Positions 20,383 to 43,061 of a stretch of DNA of 64,000 nt are shown here, in pieces (within the stretch, counting starts at the first letter, position 1; each line of letters begins with the position of its first letter). The DNA comes from Glandiceps talaboti (taxonomy: Eukaryota; Hemichordata; Enteropneusta; Spengelidae), in contig NC_135566.1 of assembly GCF_964340395.1 (NCBI RefSeq), positions 19,603,297-19,667,296 of the forward strand. Direction: 5' to 3'. Made by a program: the position numbers and the translations under genes. The notes under the pieces were generated by a model, which did no database searches, had not been told where the DNA came from, and saw nothing but the letters and a program-made list of their open reading frames with translations.

Positions 20383-23300
20383 ATGACGGCTGAACTCACA
20401 TATTTCGACGGACGTGGACTCGCAGAGTCTGTCCGATTCATGCTAGCAGCTACTGGTACAAAGGTAATTTACGAATAACTTAGTCATTCAGTGTGGCTAT
20501 CTTTGAAGAGCCGATTTAATTGACGCTCACCCAAATCTCCCGGGAGTTGTAGCTGTTACTAGGGGTATATGTACTGTTTTCCAGTGTTCAATCTGTCGCG
20601 AGAATAACGATATATATCTACTTCGATCGATCAAAATGACGGTTTAAAGTATTTTGATATGAATGTGTGCAGTGAAAGGCCAGTTCATCGTTAGCATACT
20701 GGGAGTGCTACTACAGTAGGTCACCCTGCACCCGAAAACACATGTCACCTTAACACATAAAACAAATTATGGACAGCCAGCGGCTAGGCACATTAAAAGC
20801 CGGGGGGTACCACTGGCCAGGTCTGGTAGGGGTGTGTGGCCGATGCTGTCAACCACAGACCCCATTTTAGACCAATGTTGAACGATGAATGCAGTGTTGC
20901 ACATGCGCATTTAATGCATTATGGGCCGATATCTACCCCAAAAGGTGGCACATCTACGTATACCCAATAGGCGGGACTATTCCCCCCCCCCCAAGATTAG
21001 AAGGCAGGTTGTTGTGAGGTAGTGCTATGAATGCGAAGCCAGTATGTAGTAGTATGTAGTGTTATGAATACAAAGCCAGTATGTAGTAGTATGTAGTGCT
21101 ATGAATACAAAGCCAGTATGTAGTAGTATGTAGTGTTATGAATAGACCCAGCAATTTTCTTTCAAGTTTCTTCAACTAAAACTAGAGGTCATAGTTTGAA
21201 ACTATATAAGGTCAGATCAAGGCTTGACATTCGCAAACATTTCTTTAGTCTCAGAGTCATTGATATTTGGAACAGTTTACCGGAGTCAGCTATTACTGCT
21301 TCATCAGTTAATCAGTTTAAGGCATTTGTTGATCACCACCTCAGAACAGTAAGGGGTCTTTAAAAGCCCGATTGGCTTCCTACCCCAATAAATTCATGGT
21401 AAATGTAAATGAATACAAAGGCAGTATGTAGTAACATGTAGTCCTATGAATACAAAGCCAGTATGCAGTAGATGTAGTGCTATGAATATAAAGCTAGTAT
21501 GTAGTAGTATGTAGTGCTATGAATATAAAGGCAGTATGTAGTAGTATGTAGTGCTATGAATACAAAGCCAGTATGTAGTAGTATGTAGTGTTATGAATAC
21601 AAAGGCAGTATGTAGTAATATGTAGTGCTATGAATACAAAGGCAGTATGTAGTAGTATGTAGTGCTATGAATATAAAGGCAGTATGTAGTAGTATGTAGT
21701 GCTATGAATACAAAGCCAGTATGTAGTAGTATGTAGTGTTATGAATACAAAGGCAGTATGTAGTAATATGTAGTGCTATGAATACAAAGGCAGTATGTAG
21801 TAGTATGTAGTGCTATGAATATAAAGCCAGTATGTAGTAGTATGTAGTGCTATGAATATAAAGGCAGTATGTAGTAGTATGTAGTGCTATGAATACAAAG
21901 CCAGTATGTAGTAGTATGTAGTGTTATGAATACAAAGGCAGTATGTAGTAATATGTAGTGCTATGAATACAAAGGCAGTATGTAGTAGTATGTAGTGTTA
22001 TGAATACAAAGGCAGTATGTAGTAATATGTAGTGCTATGAATACAAAGGCAGTATGTAGTACATTTTGTAGTATGTAGTGTTATGAATACAAAGGCAGTA
22101 TGTAGTAGTATGTAGTGCTATGAATATAAAGGCAGTATGTAGTAGTATGTAGTGCTATGAATATAAAGCCAGCTTATGTAGTAGTATGTAGTGTTATGAA
22201 TACAAAGGCAGTATGTAGTAGTATGTAGTGCTATGAATACATAGCCAGTATGTAGTAGTATGTAGTGCTATGAATACAAAGCCAGTATGTAGTAGGATGT
22301 AAGTGCTATAAATACAAAGCCAGTGTGTAGTAATATGTAGTGCTATGAATATAAAGCCAGTATATAGTAGTATGTAGTACTGTGAATATAAAGCCAGTAT
22401 GCAGTAGTATGTAGTGCTATAAATACAAAGCTAGTATGTAGTAGTATGTAGTGCTATAAATACAAAGCCAGTATGTAGTAATATGTAGTGCTATGAATAC
22501 AAAGCCAGTGTGTAGTAATATGTAGTACTATGAATACAAAGCCAGTATGTAGTAGTATGTAGTGCTATAAATACAAAGCCAGTGTGTAGTAGTATGTAGT
22601 GCTATGAATACAAAGCCAGTGTGTAGGGAGGAACAAAACAGTTCTTTTGTTGACAGTTTACTTTAATTTAGTGCCATGCATTTAGTATTGCCAGAATTCT
22701 TCCATTTCTCAATTTGATGACATTTTTAGAAAAATTTGTATTTAGGGATACAAAGCAGATCCATTAAAAGTAAAATCGTGTGAGAACTAAAATGGCTCAA
22801 CACCCCCCCCCCCCCGTAAAAGAATTTAGTCTTTTATCCTACATTCAACGATTGATCTCGCCCCTAAGATATCCGGTATAACCGAATGTATCTCAAGTAA
22901 CACGTACAATGTAATAAGTTAAAATGATTATTGAACTTGGCATGTTCAAACGGCTGGGAAAACACTTAAAATAACGAGGTATAATTAAAATTTTAAAAAG
23001 ACACACAGCATTTGCTGGGCATTTCTTCTTGTCTAGTGATCGACATTTCGTGGTAATATTCAGATAAGGATGCTTAGTGGCAACCAGGAATAATCGATAC
23101 TGCTAAAATTAGTGGCAATCAGGAATAAGCGGTACTGGCAAAATGATATGTTTGGAGAACCCCAAGAGTACATGATTGATAGTACAAGTACTAAGTAGTA
23201 CAAGTAGTACTGTACAATGTACAACATAACAAGTGGGATGTACTCAATGACACTATAAAACATCTGGTAAATAAATTGTTCTGTACTGTGGAAACTGTAT

Positions 23301-25190
23301 GGAGACTATTGTTATAACGTGTTTGTCTTCCGGTGTTCACCTTTACAGACTACCAATCTGTCTAGATGTTACACTCAAACTCCTTTGTTCTGTAGTATAG
23401 ATATAAATAATACAATTTCAACCGTTCGTCCAGTCTCGCAGCCAGTGGGGGAGATTTCTGATGAAGCTCATGCTTATATAGGAAGTTCATCTTGCTCGTT
23501 GGGGGTGTCCTCTCGGAAGGCTCTTACTGATCATAGATAATGTCTTTCAGTCCTATAGTTTACCCGTTCATATTACACTCCCCACCACTTCATTGAAAAG
23601 GGGTTATAACCTGAAACCAAATAGTGATAGGCATTATAGAGGGTGGTTTAGCACAAAGTTGGTCATAGAATTTATCAGAAATAATGGTCACCTCTGATCT
23701 GAGGCGGTATCTATCGCTGTCTGGGTTCCCTGCCCTTCAACAATTACTGGGCTAAGCACTGAGCACTGAGCCAGACTGTAACTGACAAATTACCACTTCC
23801 TTATCAGCTTATTCCAAGTGAATATGGGAGGGGTCTGACTGAGGGTCAAATTTCTTTGGCTAATATGGTTCGACTCATGCTTCTTGAGTCGATCCGTCAT
23901 TATTTAACGACTCCTTAAACGTTACTCTAGCTCTTCCTCAATCTTTCTTTCCTTTAGTTTACAGAGGTGTTTTTAGAAGACCAAGCACATCTAAGAAAGT
24001 TAAGAGACGGCAAGTAACATGAAGCATCACATCATTTAAAAGGGGAACGATTAATGGCGACGCTGATTTTATCCTAGCTGTATTTATTTAAGTGTGGTGC
24101 CAAGAATGGTTATTTTTATCCGATTGTCTATCGTGAGACTTCTCTAAGATGGTACCAGTGTTATAAAGGGAAATTCTAGCTTAGAAGATGCCCCTTCTGT
24201 ACACTGGGAGACAGGCAGAGCGGAGTGGGGGTCCTAACGTCTGTAAACAGTAGCCTCTCGGTTCACTTAATACTTTGCCAGAGTGTCTCTCCCAGTGTAA
24301 TGAAGGCCTCTTCTCAAGACATATTTGCCAGTTCTTATAACCCTATTTAACAGAGGTTGCATGTATATGGCCGGTGAAAATGACTTTTCTTGGTCGTCTT
24401 AGCATAAAGAACTGCAGCTAATATATAACCAGATCTAAACTGAATGCCTGTCGTAAGGGCAAAACCCTAGATTTTTGGGCCTACACACATTGTTGGAATG
24501 CAAAGTTCTAAACTATAGCTATTATACATGATATACCACTTAATTGGAAAATAATTATATGAAACTAAATGAAATTTGAAGCTTGCACAGTTAACATATT
24601 GCCTAATTATTAAGAAAATATTGATTATGCAAATTAACCATATAGATTGTAAGTTACAACAAGCTATAAATGGCACATTTACAATGTACATCCATACACA
24701 AAGTTATCTGAAATTTGAAGTTTGCATTCTTAAGAAATAGCCTAATTACCGAAAATCATTATGCACAAATTATTATTCATAAAATTAAAAATTATATCAA
24801 AAGGCTTTAGAGTATGTGCACTTTGTCATGGTTGATGTATGTGCCAAATTATATGGAATTTGAAACGTGCATTCCAAAGATATAGCTTAATTACTGAAGA
24901 TCATTAATTATTGAAAGTAAAAGCTATGTCAACAAACTTGTGCGCATTGTTATGTTTGGTATATGCACCAAATTGTATGAAATTTGAACCTTGCATTCTT
25001 AAGATAAAGCAGAATTACTGAACATCATTAATTATGCAAATTATTCATTAAAACTGTAATCTACATCAACAAACTTTATAGGACATATGCACTCAGTAAT
25101 GGTTAACTTATGTACTAAATTATATTGAAATTGAAGTATCCTTTTTTTCCTTCCATAAGGAAGGAGATACATTAGGGAGGGGGGAAAGTA

Positions 25191-25233
<43 letters not shown>

Positions 25234-26982
25234 GTCATCGTTTTCGCCAAAATGTTGAAACGAAATTTGGCACACATGTTCTGTAGGGTAATGGCAAGAA
25301 CTGGTTAGGTTTTGGTAAACATCCCATAAATACTAATGAGCACTTTACCTAATTAATGGTTTTCGGTAATTAGGCTATATCTCAAGAATGCACGCTTGAG
25401 ATTCAATTTGGTTTATACATTTGCGATACCACAGTGCATCTGTCCTGAAAATATTGTCAATATAGCTTTTAGTTTTGATAAGCTATTGGCATATTTTCGG
25501 TGACACAAAAGAAAGTTGTTGTTTCTGGTCAGGAAAGGTTGTCTAAACTGGTGTGACAATGCAATTTTTTTTTAATTGTTCATGATTAGTTGTGCAGTTG
25601 TCTTCCCTGAAGTAGCAATTGATGTAGGGAGAGTTATGTTGTGTTTCCCCTTGGATCTGCAATCTGCATTGGCTGTACAAACACTAGAAAAAAAAAGATC
25701 GAAGCGGGGTATTTAAGTGATGCACAACTGGCCAGAAACAATTTTTTTCTGGGCCATAAAATAGGTTTACAATGCAAACAGGTGAAATATTTATCATCGT
25801 TTCAATTTCGTCAAATATGGACCCATCATTTTCAAATTTCACACACTACTGCACATATGAATAAAGAGAAATCGTATCTTTTTAGATTTTCGATTAGAAG
25901 CTTAGGAAGTATTATTAAGATATAGCCTAATTACCAACATTTATTAATTATGCAAATTATTCATAAAAGCTTTAAGCTAAATCAACAAACCTTATAGGAC
26001 ATATGCATTTTGTCATGGTTATTATATTGAATTTGAAGTATGAGTTCTAAAGATATAGTCTCATTACTCAAAACCATTTATTATGCAAATAAATAATTAA
26101 ATGTCCATTGGATATTTAACAAAATCTAATCAGTTCTTGCCATTAGCATATGGAAAATGTGTAGCAAATTTCATTATAATTGAGCCAGCCGTTCAGAAAA
26201 TAATGACACAGGCAAAGACACACACAGACAGACAGACAGACAGACAGACACCGCCATTTCAATACCTCTCATTACGGGAGGTAACCAGTCCCTTTGAAAT
26301 TTGTATTTCATTCAAATTTCAATATTATCATAAAGCAAATTAAAACATTATATTGCAAGAAATGTTAATTTTATATTCAATGTTTTGTAATCAGAATGGG
26401 TTATTAAAGGGGAAGAGGGGCATGGTTCCCTCTATAGAATGAAACAGAATAATACAGACGATCTTTCGTTATGCAGTAAGTTTGTATTTTGAGAGTCGAT
26501 AGATATTTTAATAATCTTATGAGCAGCATATTTCTCTGTAAAGTTTTAGCAATAATCTGACTGTCCCATATTTGTTGTTCATCTATATCATCTACCAGTA
26601 ATTAATGTACAGGTGAAATCATATGGGTTCATTCATCTCAACATTTAATATCTATTAGATGGCTGTCTTATCTTCAATGAAGTACCCTTGCTGAAAATTG
26701 ACGGTTTGCAGTTGGTTCAAAGTCAAGCCATCTGTCGCTATCTGGCCAGAAAACATGGGATGGATGGAAAAACACCAGAGGAGAAAGCAAGGTTTGTATG
26801 TATGTATGTATGTATGTATGTATGTATGTATGTATGTATGTATGTATGTTTGTATGTATGTATGTATGTATGTATGTATGTATGTATGTATGTATGTATA
26901 TGTGTGCGTGCGTGCGTGTGTGTGTGCGTGCGTGCGTGTATGTATGTATGTATGTATGTATGTATGTATGTATGTATGTATG

Positions 26983-27016
<34 letters not shown>

Positions 27017-28465
27017 TGTATGTACATGTCTGCCTGCATGCCTGTCTGTCTATGTGTCTGTCTGTCCCTCCGTCCCTCCTTCTGTTTGTTTGTCTGATTG
27101 TTTGTTTGTCTGTTTGTCAAGTGATAAGATATTTTAGGAGAAAATTACGAGACTGGCCATGGAGTTATAGTAGCGTTCACTCCAGGGTATACGCTGCCAA
27201 TCACCATTCATTGGCAATGTCAGATTCAAGGTTAGAACGTAGTGATTGGGCCGTCAAATCAAAAATATTCCTTCTCCCTCCCTTCCTCTTTTACAGGGTT
27301 GACATGATCAACGAAGGAGCAAGACATTTGTTGAGTCCATTCTTTATGATAGGATTTGACCCAAATACAGATGTGCTCATCGAAAACATCAAAACGTATT
27401 ATCTTGCCAAATATCTACCGAGATTTGAAAAGGTAATTAAAAGATATTGTCTTTGAACATTTGTCACAATCCGTGTCTATGTCACTGGTTCTGCAGTGCT
27501 GGAATTATGAGTTAAAATGGTCCAAATCGCCATTTCACACAATATGCTGAAATTCTACCTTTAAGAAATTATATACCAAACTAGGTACATGAAAAGTAGT
27601 TGCCCCATTTCGAATTTCTTATTTTGGCGGGTGGGAGATTTTCCTAGGAATAACATGTTGCATGCTTCTCGGTGAACTATTTCAACTTGATACATACATT
27701 ATCTTACAGTTGTTGGCCAACAGTTCATCAGGATATTTGGTTGGTGATTCTCTAACTTATGCTGATATGACTTTGCTTGAGGCTTTACTGAATAGCGAGG
27801 AGTACCATCCGGGATGTTTGACAGGGTTTCCAAAAGTACAGGTACGGATTAACTCCCTTTTGATGAGTGACAACGTAAACGTCTGCTTGACAACTTGATG
27901 GATGTAGGAGAAAATCTGTTCCAACCTCAGACCACTTTAGAACATGTTGGTCTGAGTTTCAACGGACCATGTATGTCTCTCAAAAATTGAAGTAAAAGCA
28001 TTTACAATTATTACAATTATATATTATGGTTAATCTTAATATTAAAATAGTGAATCGACAAAAAAGAATTGGCTGAATGGTGGTATAGGACATAATCCAA
28101 GTTGATAGAACATTGTATTATCATTCCTATTCGATTAGAATACAAAGAAAAAATAATAAACTTTGTATAATATACTTAAATATATACTGAGAGCACATGT
28201 TGATTTTAGACTCTACACACTGTGTGCATATTTTGCTAGGAACTTATCAACCATGGCTATCTCTGATCAATAACACTGTTGTGAAACTACCATATACTAG
28301 TATTTCTATTCATACATCGTATGTCATTCGCAGGAATTTTTGGTAAAAGTTGGATCTTTACCACGCATGAAGGAGTACATAGAAGGACCACAGAGGAAGG
28401 GAAAGAACACACCAGAAATTGTCAACCATGCATCGAGTGTTATGATAGATTACCGTTTCATGTGA
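20383..28465 (+). CDS. Glutathione S-transferase copy C, alpha-class-like, 6 exons
   Basis: Third tandem GST, a cytosolic glutathione-conjugating enzyme by homology. Exons: 20383-20463, 23958-24009, 26659-26791, 27297-27432, 27710-27841 and 28334-28465, total 666 bp and 221 residues. Exon lengths equal those of GST-B except the last, which is 5 codons longer and ends VMIDYRFM. The N-terminus MTAELTYFDGRGLAES has the predicted catalytic Tyr7. Exon 3 gives NEVPLLKIDGLQLVQSQAI (glutathione site with cis-Pro), exon 4 VDMINEGARHLLSPFF, exon 5 YLVGDSLTYADMTLLE. Intron 2 uses a GC donor (GACG/GCAAGT); all others are GT-AG. The reading frame is intact and substitutions relative to GST-B are mostly conservative, so it is probably functional. 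A possible poly(A) signal AATAAA lies at 28600-28605. Confidence 0.93.
20790..21000 (-). repeat. Dispersed repeat C, inverted partial copy
   Basis: In intron 1 of GST-C. GGGGGGTACCACTGGCCAGG and ACCCCATTTTAGACC match the complement of 5080-5150, and ACGTATACCCAATAGGCGGG matches the complement of 4695-4715. Shortened by an internal deletion relative to 4640-5175. Confidence 0.55.
21007..22628. repeat. 37-bp minisatellite, about 35 units
   Basis: Tandem units of the form AGTATGTAGTAGTATGTAGT followed by GCTATGAATACAAAGCC, with variants (GG/CC, TATAA/TACAA, GTT/GCT) arranged in higher-order blocks: a motif pair of about 74 bp alternates GCC and GGC ends. It fills much of GST-C intron 1 and is interrupted once, at 21145-21408, by a LINE fragment. 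No coding frame survives across it. Confidence 0.95.
21145..21408 (+). mobile_element. 5'-truncated LINE inserted in the minisatellite
   Basis: A 264-bp block flanked by ATGAATA at 21138-21144 and 21409-21415, a 7-bp target duplication that copies the minisatellite itself. Frame 21145-21363 encodes the C-terminus of a non-LTR retrotransposon polyprotein: TRGHSLKLYKVRSRLDIRKH, FFSLRVIDIWNSLPESA, then VNQFKAFVDHHLRTVRGL and a TAA stop at 21361-21363. After the stop come 45 bp of 3' UTR with AATAAA and a short (AAATGT) tail. Homology is at the level of the conserved LINE C-terminal W-N-S-L-P motif; the element differs from the LINE at 1-1680. Confidence 0.88.
22629..23957. other. Rest of GST-C intron 1
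   Basis: No gene recognised. It holds a poly-C run near 22803, two near-copies of a 40-bp segment (TTAGTGGCAA-CAGGAATAA) at about 23066-23145, and one 73-codon frame without motifs. Confidence 0.4.
24590..26290. repeat. Cluster of dispersed repeat B copies in GST-C intron 2
   Basis: Several copies lie in both orientations. 24590-25130 contains degenerate units with ATTAATTATGCAAATTATTCA and ATTTGAAGTTTGCATTCTTA. 25143-25565 is a plus copy beginning CCTTCCATAAGGAAGGAGAT, then (TCTG)n at 25193-25231, then the body. 25915-26290 is a minus copy that ends with (CAGA)n at 26222-26248 and CTCTCATTACGGGAGGTAA. The pattern CTTCC-TAAGGAAG end, microsatellite, body is constant. Confidence 0.65.
26792..27120. 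repeat. (GTAT)n compound microsatellite at the exon 3 donor
   Basis: Starts at the GST-C exon 3 donor (AAG/GTTTGTATGTATG) and runs for about 320 bp as TATG units broken by (GCGT)n near 26905-26938 and TCTG/CTGT units at the end. Long Cys/Val/Met frames that continue from exon 3 into it are artefacts of the array. Confidence 0.95.
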
Positions 28466-30050
28466 ATTATCAATCTAATCTAATCTAATGTAATCTAATC
28501 TGATTTGATTTGATTTGATTTGATTTGATCTGATCTGCTGTGGTCTAATATTGGTTTATCTAATTATCCATTGATCTTCTCATTAACATGTTGGACAGCA
28601 ATAAAATACGATCTATTTAGTTAGCACGTATAATGTTTTAAAATCATTTTCTTATTCATCACGCACTGAGGGCTACATACACATACATGCAAAGACCCAC
28701 ACAAAGCATACAAAGAAACAACCATACGCAACATTGGTGGCGTTTATTCACAGGACGTTTGTTTTTAATGATTACTTATTTCAATGTTTTGTTTACTTAT
28801 TTATGTTCACATAATCGCGGCAATACATTTATGAATATTAAGTCTAGCAAAAGACTAAAGTGTTACTATTCATAGAAAGCTCATAAGATGTTGTCGTAAA
28901 CAAAAATCTCTGTACATTAGTAGCGATTAATTAGGAGCAGAAATAACCAGACCACTGACAAAGAAGTATGTTCACCACCTTCTGAATACCCCCCCCCCAC
29001 CACACACACACACACACACTCTCTCTCTCTCTCTCTCTGCTTTTTGCAGGCTTTATGGCCATACCACACCTTTATCATTTGATGAACACCAGTAAGAGGA
29101 CATCGAATAGATAGACAGCAGTATAATGTTAGAAAGTGATAAAGTTACATTAAGCTATACCTGTGGGTGTCCGTGATCAATCGCGGCCAACCTATTTCCT
29201 ATTTTGTTTACGAAAATATTGGAAATGAGAAATATTAAAATGCGAGAGTTTGCATTATTGAAAATAAGAATTAGGACTATTCCTATTTTCAATGTTAATA
29301 AATAAAATAAGAAATAGATTGGCCGTGATTGGTCACTAATAACACTGAAATACCTATATAACTATTCGAATGAAACATGATATGAAATAAAATATGTTCA
29401 CTGTCTCTGAGTCACTAATTACCTTTCATTTAATGACAAATACTTTCCACAAACATACTGACTCCTTTGTAACGATAAAAACTAACAAAACATAAAACAA
29501 TTATCTCACATGCTAGAAAATATGGGAATCACACTATGGGGATATCCGTCAGAAGAAGGAATATGGCTCAACAAAACAAAACACTACGTAAACAGTCAGC
29601 AGCAACAACAGTTACTGCATTTGTCAGTCCAGATGTTATGTTGGGGCAATTACAGATCGAAGAGTTACAAAAGCTGGTATTCATAAAGTGCTGTAAAAAT
29701 GACAAAAGTTGTGAAAAAAATCTAAGGGTGTTGATTGAAGCCAGCTCTTATTCAAAAGAAGACAATTATTTGTCAAACATGACATACATGACTTACTAGA
29801 AGGTAACACTATACAGTGTATTAATGGCGATACAGCATCATATCAATCAAGGTAATACGGAGTGTATATTTAAAGTCCTGAACGTTGTTGACACATTAGA
29901 AAAATAGGCTTGTACACAAAATGGTGTCACAATGTAGGAAAACATTTCTGCAAGCCATTTGGCGATAAACACATTTATATGTTACTGTCATAAGCAATTT
30001 TAAACGCGAGGAAAATTATTTCCAACTCTATCAGAAGTGACAGCTCACGC
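28466..30050. other. Intergenic between GST-C and the GPCR gene
   Basis: Contains a pentanucleotide array at 28469-28540 whose unit drifts from TAATC to TGATT, (CA)n plus (CT)n at 28999-29038, and GATTGGCCGTGATTGGTCAC near 29315. A frame of 87 codons at 29536-29799 has no recognisable domain and no splice context, so I do not call it a gene. Confidence 0.45.
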
Positions 30051-39982
<9,932 letters not shown>

Positions 39983-41090
39983 GATGAAGGGGGAATATAT
40001 CAACTCACTGCAGTCTACTTTAGACAGTCTTTAGAACTTTGATATCAATTGTTGGTTGGAGTTCTTTCTTGTTTCAATAAGACCAGAACGTTTTTGAAAT
40101 ATGCACTGGGGATACTGAATGTAACCGACTGCCGTCAAACAGAACGTGTGCAATTTTTATCCTACTTATAAAGCTGAATAACATCATGAACACGCATGCG
40201 TACCCTTGGTTATCCCGAGATATCCACACTATTGGCCAAGTCAGTTTTAAATGATATTATATACCTTATGCCAATTACTAACAATATTAGATGATAAACA
40301 ATTACATTACATTAGAAGATGACCAGATCGATTCTAAATTCCATAGCACCATAACATTAAAGCAACAAGAATGCACGTTTAATATGTTTGCGGCTTTTGG
40401 TTGCTTTCTCCTCGAGACCAAACATATTTAGTCAGCTTCCCCTTTATGTTATAGGACTGAAAAATAATAAAACTCAAAGAGAAATAACAGTTTGAACAAC
40501 ATTGAAGGTACTATTAATTGCCCAAGTCTCGCATAAGCACGAACGACAACCACATCTGACATATTTGTTCACATACAATGTACTAACCAGATAATAATCA
40601 TCTGTTAAATGAATGAATGAGTGAGTGAGTGAGTGAGTGAGTGAGTGAGTGAGTGAGTGAGTGAGTGGATTGGCGTTTTTATATAAAAGTTGTAAACTGA
40701 CTAAACTTGAGAAAGTTTGGGCTGCAGTGTAGGTGTGTTCGATCCAAGGAGTTCCTAGGCCATATTGTGATCTATCAATGTATTTGTAACCTAAGAAATC
40801 TCATCAATTATTGATTGGATCAATTCTCAAGTCAGGCACTGTGTATTTTACGATAACAAACTTCAACTAGTTTATGGGCAATATTGAAATTACATGTAAT
40901 CAATTGCTGTAAGAAGCGTCGCCATCGGTCATTGAATGACAAAACCAATATCTAAAAGTCAATCCAATAGGATCAATGACCTGCCCTTGTTTCATAACCT
41001 ATTTTATGTACTATATACATGTATTACTCAAGTTTGCTCCAACAAGATGATGGAAAATTACATTCCTTCTCTGAAGTCAGGAAAGGGATT
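39983..41090. other. 5' flank of the GPCR gene
   Basis: Upstream of the receptor start codon (transcription leftward). No clear TATA box. A (GAGT)n array lies at 40611-40668. No other gene recognised. Confidence 0.4.
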
Positions 41091-41103
41091 ACATCATGAT
41101 TTC

Positions 41104-41104
41104 C

Positions 41105-41193
<89 letters not shown>

Positions 41194-41388
41194 GCCTGTG
41201 TCTGTATGTCTGTTTGTCTGTTTGTCTGTCTCCCTCCTCCCTCTCTGTCGGTCTTATCTCCCTCTCTCTTTCGCTCACACATGCACACACAAACAAACAA
41301 ACAAACAAACAAACAAACAATCAACCAAACAACCAACCAATCACACAAGCAACTTGAGCACGCAAGCAAACAAACAAACAAACAGACG

Positions 41389-41440
<52 letters not shown>
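41104..41440. repeat. (CTGT)n ... (ACAG)n inverted microsatellite pair
   Basis: (CTGT)n at 41104-41195 with CTGTTTGT units to about 41230 is followed by a spacer, (CAAA)n at 41288-41318 and 41368-41384, and (ACAG)n at 41392-41440. The two ends are complementary on one strand, so the tract can fold into a long hairpin. Frames on both strands are artefacts. Confidence 0.9.
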
Positions 41441-42129
41441 GTTCTATCATTTGTATATATGTCTTAAAACGAGTAACGTTAATATAAAATTTCGTAGTCC
41501 TAACCCTATGGTATTTATATATGTATTAATGGAATTGCACGTTGTCAACATTACTATTTTTCTTGAAATGTTACATGTTATCGACCAACGAAATCAATCA
41601 TCGATTATTGTATTTTATCTAAAAACATATTTTGGTAAAAACTTTCACTGATAGCCACGGGTAAATTCAAACTTGGAGAATTGATTACACACTATCTTGA
41701 CACTGCTCAATCAATATAAAAGCTAAGAGAATTAATGTAACGCAGTTGAAAATTCTACTCGATTACCGGGCCCTCAATCCTTCAATCTAGAAACAATCTG
41801 ATTAACGATAGAGGACTTGATTTCTCTAGAGAAAACAAATGAAAACGTATATAACAAACACAGTACATATAGTCGTAAATACGACTTTGAGGATAATAGA
41901 TCGAGCATTCTCCTTGACCAGGGTAAAACACACATTGAACTTTTAGTTGCATTTTTATATCAAAGTCTGAAAAAAATAGCGTACTTTATCTTACAAATGA
42001 TTCTGTTAGTTAGTTAAAGAGTTGAAGTAGGTGTCAGGAGGGGAATTTTCCTTGAACCCTTCCTGTACATCTGTGAATACAGGGGTGGGGGTGATTCCTC
42101 ATGATGTTGAATCCGCTTTGAAACTGTCC

Positions 42130-42339
<210 letters not shown>

Positions 42340-43061
42340 AACAGTAAAGTGTTTCTGGCCAAGACGTTTCGCTCAGACTTTGCAGGGCTGCCTCTGCCCA
42401 ATCCATGATAGTAAATATATATTGCTTATGTCCAGTCACGTGACCCTATGTTAATATATATATATATGTATGTATGTGTGTATGTATGTATGTATGTATG
42501 TATGTATGTATGTATGTATTAACAGAAATGCATCCACAAAATAGTTGCGATAAAAATACAATAAATATATTACATATATACGAAAATAAGAGTTCAAGAA
42601 ACTAAAACCCAGAACATACGGTGCAACGAGAAAAGTGAGTGTTTGTCGTAAATCATTAGATTGATGGACTGCATTTAATTTCTCTAACGGTGGATGTACA
42701 TGTCTCACTGTCAATTCGTGAAGTAATAGTCATGGATTCCTACAAACTATTTTTGTAATTTATATTGGCATATCATTATAGAACATTGCTTCACAATACA
42801 TCGTCCCCAGTACATCACAGAAACAAGGATCCTTGGAAACGGAAAAGGCACACCAAGGAAAAGACACGTCAATAGATACTTCCATAGACAAAACATTTCA
42901 CAAAGTCATTTATTACATTACACACGTTTTGTATAAGTTCTCCACATTTGTAGAAAAAAACAATAGTTTGCATTGTAAATGTCGTGAGCGATGATCGGTT
43001 CATATAGGACTAAAACGTCATCAAATATTTAGGTGTTGTTACATGACAATAAGTTACGCTG

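Noticed and set aside
26688-27456. Long frames of 149 and 252 codons spanning GST-C exon 3 and downstream sequence
   Set aside because: They read exon sequence straight into a TATG microsatellite; splice donor and paralogy show the exon ends at 26791.
29536-29799. 87-codon frame between GST-C and the GPCR
   Set aside because: No domain, no splice-site context and no paralogue in the window.
40721-40760. GTTCGATCC motif like a tRNA T-arm
   Set aside because: No matching acceptor, D or anticodon stems around it.
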